A DNA stretch of 34,253 nt, taken from DASQWC01 sp035640475. GTDB taxonomy: Bacteria > Actinomycetota > JAICYB01. Positions 31,353 to 34,253 of the stretch are shown piece by piece. The DNA is taken from the NCBI GenBank assembly GCA_035640475.1, contig DASQWC010000135.1, forward strand, positions 1 through 34,253, read 5' to 3'. Every line of letters begins with the position of its first letter. Within the stretch, counting starts at the first letter, position 1. Made by a program: the position numbers and the translations under genes. The notes under the pieces were generated by a model. The model was given only the letters and a program-made list of their open reading frames with translations, did no database searches and was not told the origin of the DNA.

Positions 31353-31369
31353 TTGACTGGTGGGTCAAG
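31352..31369. promoter_or_regulatory. 18-bp operator, site 2, at the head of the transporter operon
   Basis: CTTGACTGGTGGGTCAAG shares 15 of 18 bases with the perfect palindrome at 17137-17154. The outer arms CTTGAC and GTCAAG are exact; the three differences are in the central part. It overlaps the first base of the proposed livHM GTG start, so it lies in the leader or at the start of the operon, where a bound repressor would block transcription. A possible -10 on the minus strand is TGACCT (31399-31394). Co-control with the dehydrogenase operon is an inference from the shared site. Confidence 0.7.
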
Positions 31370-31434
31370 GCCCCCGCTCATGGTGGGCTTACCAGGTCAG
31401 AACGTCAATTGGCGGAAGGGGGCTCGGGGGAGTA

Positions 31435-31522
31435 GCACAGCCGCCGCTCATGCCCGCCGTAACCGAACCTCGGGGGCTGGAGCGGCGGCGTTGTGCGGTC
31501 CCCCGAAAAAAAGGGGTTCGGT
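31435..31522 (+). other. Structured leader upstream of yajC (possible pseudoknot or switch)
   Basis: GCACA-GCCGCCGCTC (31435-31449) pairs with GAGCGGCGGC (31480-31489) and TGTGC (31492-31496), a 15-bp stem with a 2-base bulge and a 30-base loop. Loop bases ACCGAACC (31462-31469) are complementary to GGTTCGGT (31515-31522), and CGGGGG (31471-31476) to CCCCCG (31500-31505). The second set crosses the first, so a pseudoknot or two exclusive folds are possible. A local CCCC-GAAAAAAA-GGGG hairpin (31501-31516) competes. Whether it is transcribed is unknown, because a -10-like element lies at its 3' edge. No known riboswitch class was recognised. Confidence 0.45.
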
Positions 31523-31527
31523 AGGAT
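31522..31527 (+). promoter_or_regulatory. Candidate -10 of the yajC-secD-secF operon
   Basis: TAGGAT lies nine bases before the yajC ATG at 31537, the same geometry as the candidate elements before recG and the DUF177 gene. A transcript from it would be almost leaderless. AGGA within it could instead serve as a weak Shine-Dalgarno on a longer transcript. Confidence 0.35.
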
Positions 31528-31536
31528 AAACGGCCC

Positions 31537-31860
31537 ATGAGCTATCAACTCGCAGCTTTTGCCATCGACCTTGCCCAGAAAAAGCAGCAAGGGAGCCCGC
31601 TCGCGAGCTTCCTGCCGCTGATCGTCCTCGTTGGGGTCTTCTGGTTCCTGATCATGCGCCCGCAGCAGCGCCGGCAGCGGGAGCACCGGGAGCTGACGAC
31701 CAACGTCAAGCAGGGCGATCGGGTCGTTGCCGCGGGAGGGATCGTCGGCACCGTGCGCCGGGTCGACGACGACACGCTCTCGCTCCAGGTCGCCGACAAC
31801 GTCGTGATCAAAGTGGACAAGGGATCGGTCGCGAAGCGCTTGCAACAGGATTCGACCTAG
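31537..31860 (+). CDS. yajC: Preprotein translocase subunit YajC
   Basis: YajC is an auxiliary membrane subunit that associates with SecDF at the Sec translocon. The protein has 107 residues, normal for the family. A single membrane helix spans about 23-41 and is followed by the signature IMRPQQRRQREH and a cytoplasmic beta domain (KQGDRVVAAGGIVGTVRRVDDDTLSL). The conserved order yajC-secD-secF follows. secD begins 15 bases after the stop. Confidence 0.95.
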   Translation: MSYQLAAFAIDLAQKKQQGSPLASFLPLIVLVGVFWFLIMRPQQRRQREHRELTTNVKQGDRVVAAGGIVGTVRRVDDDTLSLQVADNVVIKVDKGSVAKRLQQDST

Positions 31861-31875
31861 GTTCGTTCTAACGTC

Positions 31876-33312
31876 GTGAAGCGCAATCGCCGTTACGTCC
31901 TGTCGATCGTCTTCGTCGTTGCTCTGGCGGCCTTGAGCCTGGCCGGCCTGCTCGTTTTCAACACCCGCCCGAAGCTCGGCCTCGACCTCCAAGGTGGGCT
32001 GTCGGTCGTCCTGACGGCGAAGGGAAAAGCGAGACCGGACGTCCTGGATCAAACCGTCGAGATCATCAGGAATCGCGTCGACTCGATCGGAGCCCAGGAG
32101 CCCGACATCTCGCGCTCGGGCAACGAGAACATCATCGTGCAGCTGCCCGGCATCCGCGATCCCGAGCGCGCGCTGGAGATCATCGGCAAGACGGCTCAGC
32201 TGCGCTTCCGGGAAGTGGTCGGCAACCATTCGATTGCGGAGGCCGAGCAAGCGGCGCTGAAGGAGAAGCTCGAGCGCGGAACCAAGGCCTTCGATCGGTT
32301 CGTCAACCGTCAGCTGAAGAAGGAAGGCTGGACAATCAGCTCGGACGACCCAAAGGACAAGCCGGTTGTGTATCCCTCGAGCGAAAACCCGGATCTGCTC
32401 TACCGGCTCGGGCCGGCCGAGGTCGCCGGGTCGGACGTCGCCGACGCGTTCGCGCAGTTCGATCAGTCCGGCGGTGGATGGATGGTCATCCTCGACCTCA
32501 CCGGCGATGGGAAACAGGCCTTCGCCGACGTGACAACGCGCCTCGCCGGGACTCAGCGCCAGCTCGCCATCGTGCTCGACAGGCGCGTCGAGTCCGCGCC
32601 GGCCGTCCAGCAGGCAATCACCGACGGACGGGCACAGATCACCGGACAGTTCACCGAGCGTGAAGCGAAGGATCTTGCGCTCGTCCTGCGCACCGGTGCG
32701 CTCCCCATCGAGCTCGAGCGGTCTCAGGTGCAGCGGGTGAGCGCGACACTTGGGACGGCCTCACTTCGGTCCGGACTCATCGCGGGATTGATCGGACTGG
32801 CCGCCGTTGCCATCTACATGTTCCTTTTCTACCGGCTCCTCGGCGTCGTCACGCTGTTGGGGATGGGAATCTACGCAGCGCTTCTGCTGGGACTCATCGG
32901 CGTGATCAGCGCAACTCGAGGGTTTTCGTTGACGCTCGCCGGAGTTGCCGGCTTGATCGTCTCCGTTGGGATCGCGGCCGACTCGTACATCATCTATTTC
33001 GAGCGAGTGAAGGACGAGCTCAAGGAGGGAAAGACCTTCCGCAGCGCCGTCGAGCGAGCGTTCCGCCCCGCGCTGCGCACGAATCTCGCGGCCAACGGCG
33101 TCGCATTCTTCGCGGCCATCATTTTGTACATCGTTGCCGTCGGACCCGTGAGGGGCTTCGCCCTCATGCTCGGGATCTCGCTCGTGTTCGATATCGGCCT
33201 GCTGTACTTCTATACGCACCCCGTTGTGGCACTCATAGCTCGGAACCGGCAAGCTGCCGGGCTCCGTGGAGTTGGGATGCGCGAAGCGGTCGGGGAGGTC
33301 GCGACCGCATGA
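31876..33312 (+). CDS. secD: Protein translocase subunit SecD
   Basis: SecD works with SecF to pull preproteins across the membrane using the proton gradient. It has 478 residues. The first membrane helix (about 8-28) is followed by LGLDLQGG (34-41), a large extracytoplasmic P1 domain (IIRNRVDSIGAQEPDISRSG; GRAQITGQFTEREAKDLALV), then five helices from about 300 with GMGIYAALLLGLIGVISA and ADSYIIYFERVKDELKEGK, the site of the conserved acidic residues. The GTG at 31876 is the first start before the first helix. The stop overlaps secF (ATGA). Confidence 0.96.
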   Translation: MKRNRRYVLSIVFVVALAALSLAGLLVFNTRPKLGLDLQGGLSVVLTAKGKARPDVLDQTVEIIRNRVDSIGAQEPDISRSGNENIIVQLPGIRDPERALEIIGKTAQLRFREVVGNHSIAEAEQAALKEKLERGTKAFDRFVNRQLKKEGWTISSDDPKDKPVVYPSSENPDLLYRLGPAEVAGSDVADAFAQFDQSGGGWMVILDLTGDGKQAFADVTTRLAGTQRQLAIVLDRRVESAPAVQQAITDGRAQITGQFTEREAKDLALVLRTGALPIELERSQVQRVSATLGTASLRSGLIAGLIGLAAVAIYMFLFYRLLGVVTLLGMGIYAALLLGLIGVISATRGFSLTLAGVAGLIVSVGIAADSYIIYFERVKDELKEGKTFRSAVERAFRPALRTNLAANGVAFFAAIILYIVAVGPVRGFALMLGISLVFDIGLLYFYTHPVVALIARNRQAAGLRGVGMREAVGEVATA

Positions 33313-34253
33313 TGCGGCGGCTCCGCGGGGGCAACTTCAACTTCGACATCATCGGCCGAGCGCGCCTGTGGTTCGTGCTATCGGCAACCATCCTTGCCGT
33401 CAGCGTTGGTTCGCTGCTGGTCCGCGGCATCAATGCGGGCCTCGAGTTTCGCGGCGGGACGGCTTTCCAGTTCCAAGCTCGTGACTCCGGAGTGGATGTG
33501 GCCGATGTGAAGGCCGCGCTCGGACGTTCGGGAATCGATGAAGCGACCATTCAGCAGGTCGGGAGCCGCGGTTTCCTCACACAGACGGAGCACCTTCCGG
33601 TGCGGATTCAAACGCGCGCAATCGGCGAGCTGGCCGAACTCGCCGGTGTCGACACGGCCGAGATCAACGTCACTGACATCGGTCCCAAGTGGGGCGCGCA
33701 GATCACGAACAAGGCGATCCAAGCGCTCATTGCGTTCCTCGTCGTCCTCGTCGTCTACTTGTCGATCCGGCTCGAGCCCAAAATGGCGGCGGCCGCCCTG
33801 GTCGCTTTGTTCCACGACCTGTTGGCGACGGCCGGTTTCTATTCACTCAGTGGTTTCGAAGTGACGCCGGCAACGGTGATCGCACTGCTCACGATCCTCG
33901 GTTTTTCGCTCTACGACACGGTTGTCGTATTCGATCGTATGAAGGAGCGAACGACGGGCCTGTCGGCCGCCGGGCGCGTCACGTACACCCAAGTCGCGAA
34001 CGCGTCTCTGAACGAGGTGCTCATCCGCTCGCTGAACACGTCGATCGTCTCGCTCCTCCCCGTCGGAAGCTTGCTCGTTGTCGGGTCGTACCTGCTCGGC
34101 GCCCGGACCCTCAGAGAGCTCGCGCTCGCCCTTCTTATCGGCATCGGCGTCGGGATGTACTCGTCGGTCGCGGTCTCGCCCCCGCTCCTCGCGAAATGGA
34201 AGGAGCGCGAGCAGCGCTGGGCGACACTGCGCGCTCGCATCGAGGCACGTGGG
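33309..34253 (+). CDS. secF: Protein translocase subunit SecF (3' end beyond the window)
   Basis: The frame starts at the ATG at 33309, in an ATGA overlap with the secD stop (a second ATG follows at 33312), and stays open for 315 codons to the window edge. The first membrane helix (about 18-40) is followed by GLEFRGGTAFQF (44-55), the SecF P1 domain, and helices with FHDLLATAGFYSLSGFE and DTVVVFDRMKE (203-213), the conserved motif of SecF. NEVLIRSLNTSIVSLLPV is also typical. Only the C-terminal tail is missing. Confidence 0.95.
   Translation, partial: MMRRLRGGNFNFDIIGRARLWFVLSATILAVSVGSLLVRGINAGLEFRGGTAFQFQARDSGVDVADVKAALGRSGIDEATIQQVGSRGFLTQTEHLPVRIQTRAIGELAELAGVDTAEINVTDIGPKWGAQITNKAIQALIAFLVVLVVYLSIRLEPKMAAAALVALFHDLLATAGFYSLSGFEVTPATVIALLTILGFSLYDTVVVFDRMKERTTGLSAAGRVTYTQVANASLNEVLIRSLNTSIVSLLPVGSLLVVGSYLLGARTLRELALALLIGIGVGMYSSVAVSPPLLAKWKEREQRWATLRARIEARG

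Noticed and set aside
1..34253. CRISPR arrays, tRNA or rRNA genes, insertion sequences, phage genes
   Set aside because: I looked for regular repeat-spacer patterns, tRNA-like folds, transposases and integrases and saw none. By eye this is not exhaustive for tRNAs.

Overview
The window reads as chromosomal DNA of a high-GC Actinomycetota bacterium. GTG and TTG starts are frequent, and stop and start codons often overlap by four bases (GTGA, TTGA, ATGA). The order recG-rsmD-coaD-(Rv2927c-like)-DUF177-rpmF-plsX-acpP-rnc-mutM is an actinobacterial housekeeping neighbourhood. Gene content alone does not fix genus or order; an uncultured soil or aquatic lineage is plausible but is an inference.

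Layout. 1-828: 3' part of a DAK2/FakA-like gene. 829-1097: GC-rich gap with several inverted repeats. 1098-4735: two overlapping ABC half-transporters forming one asymmetric heterodimeric exporter. 4763-5916 (minus strand): an SCO6745-family gene and a small Cys-rich zinc-binding protein. 5984-13567: the recG to mutM core (DNA repair, rRNA processing and methylation, CoA and phospholipid synthesis, ribosomal protein L32, acyl carrier protein). 13589-15054: a membrane-anchored double zinc-ribbon protein and a histidine phosphatase. 15064-17022 (minus): a large DUF255/YyaL thioredoxin-fold protein. 31537-34253: yajC-secD-secF (secF cut by the window edge).

The most unusual part is 17023-31369. 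A plus-strand operon carries two acyl-CoA dehydrogenases, a substrate-binding protein of the branched-chain amino acid (Liv) class, and a membrane-anchored protein of unknown function. It converges on a minus-strand operon carrying a fused LivH-LivM permease, a single 987-residue protein fusing a 12-helix MFS domain to both LivF and LivG ATPases, and two further substrate-binding paralogues. All three binding proteins have an N-terminal membrane anchor instead of a lipobox and share a CX16C pair. The head of each operon carries nearly the same 18-bp palindrome (CTTGACTGGCCAGTCAAG at 17137; 15 of 18 bases identical at 31352), which looks like the operator of one TetR-type repressor. My inference is a co-regulated module that imports a carboxylic acid, lipid-like or branched compound through a Liv/MFS hybrid transporter and oxidises its CoA ester with a paired acyl-CoA dehydrogenase. 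The substrate cannot be read from the sequence, and no regulator gene lies in the window.

No tRNA, rRNA, CRISPR array, insertion sequence or phage gene was seen. No gene-free stretch exceeds 300 bases.
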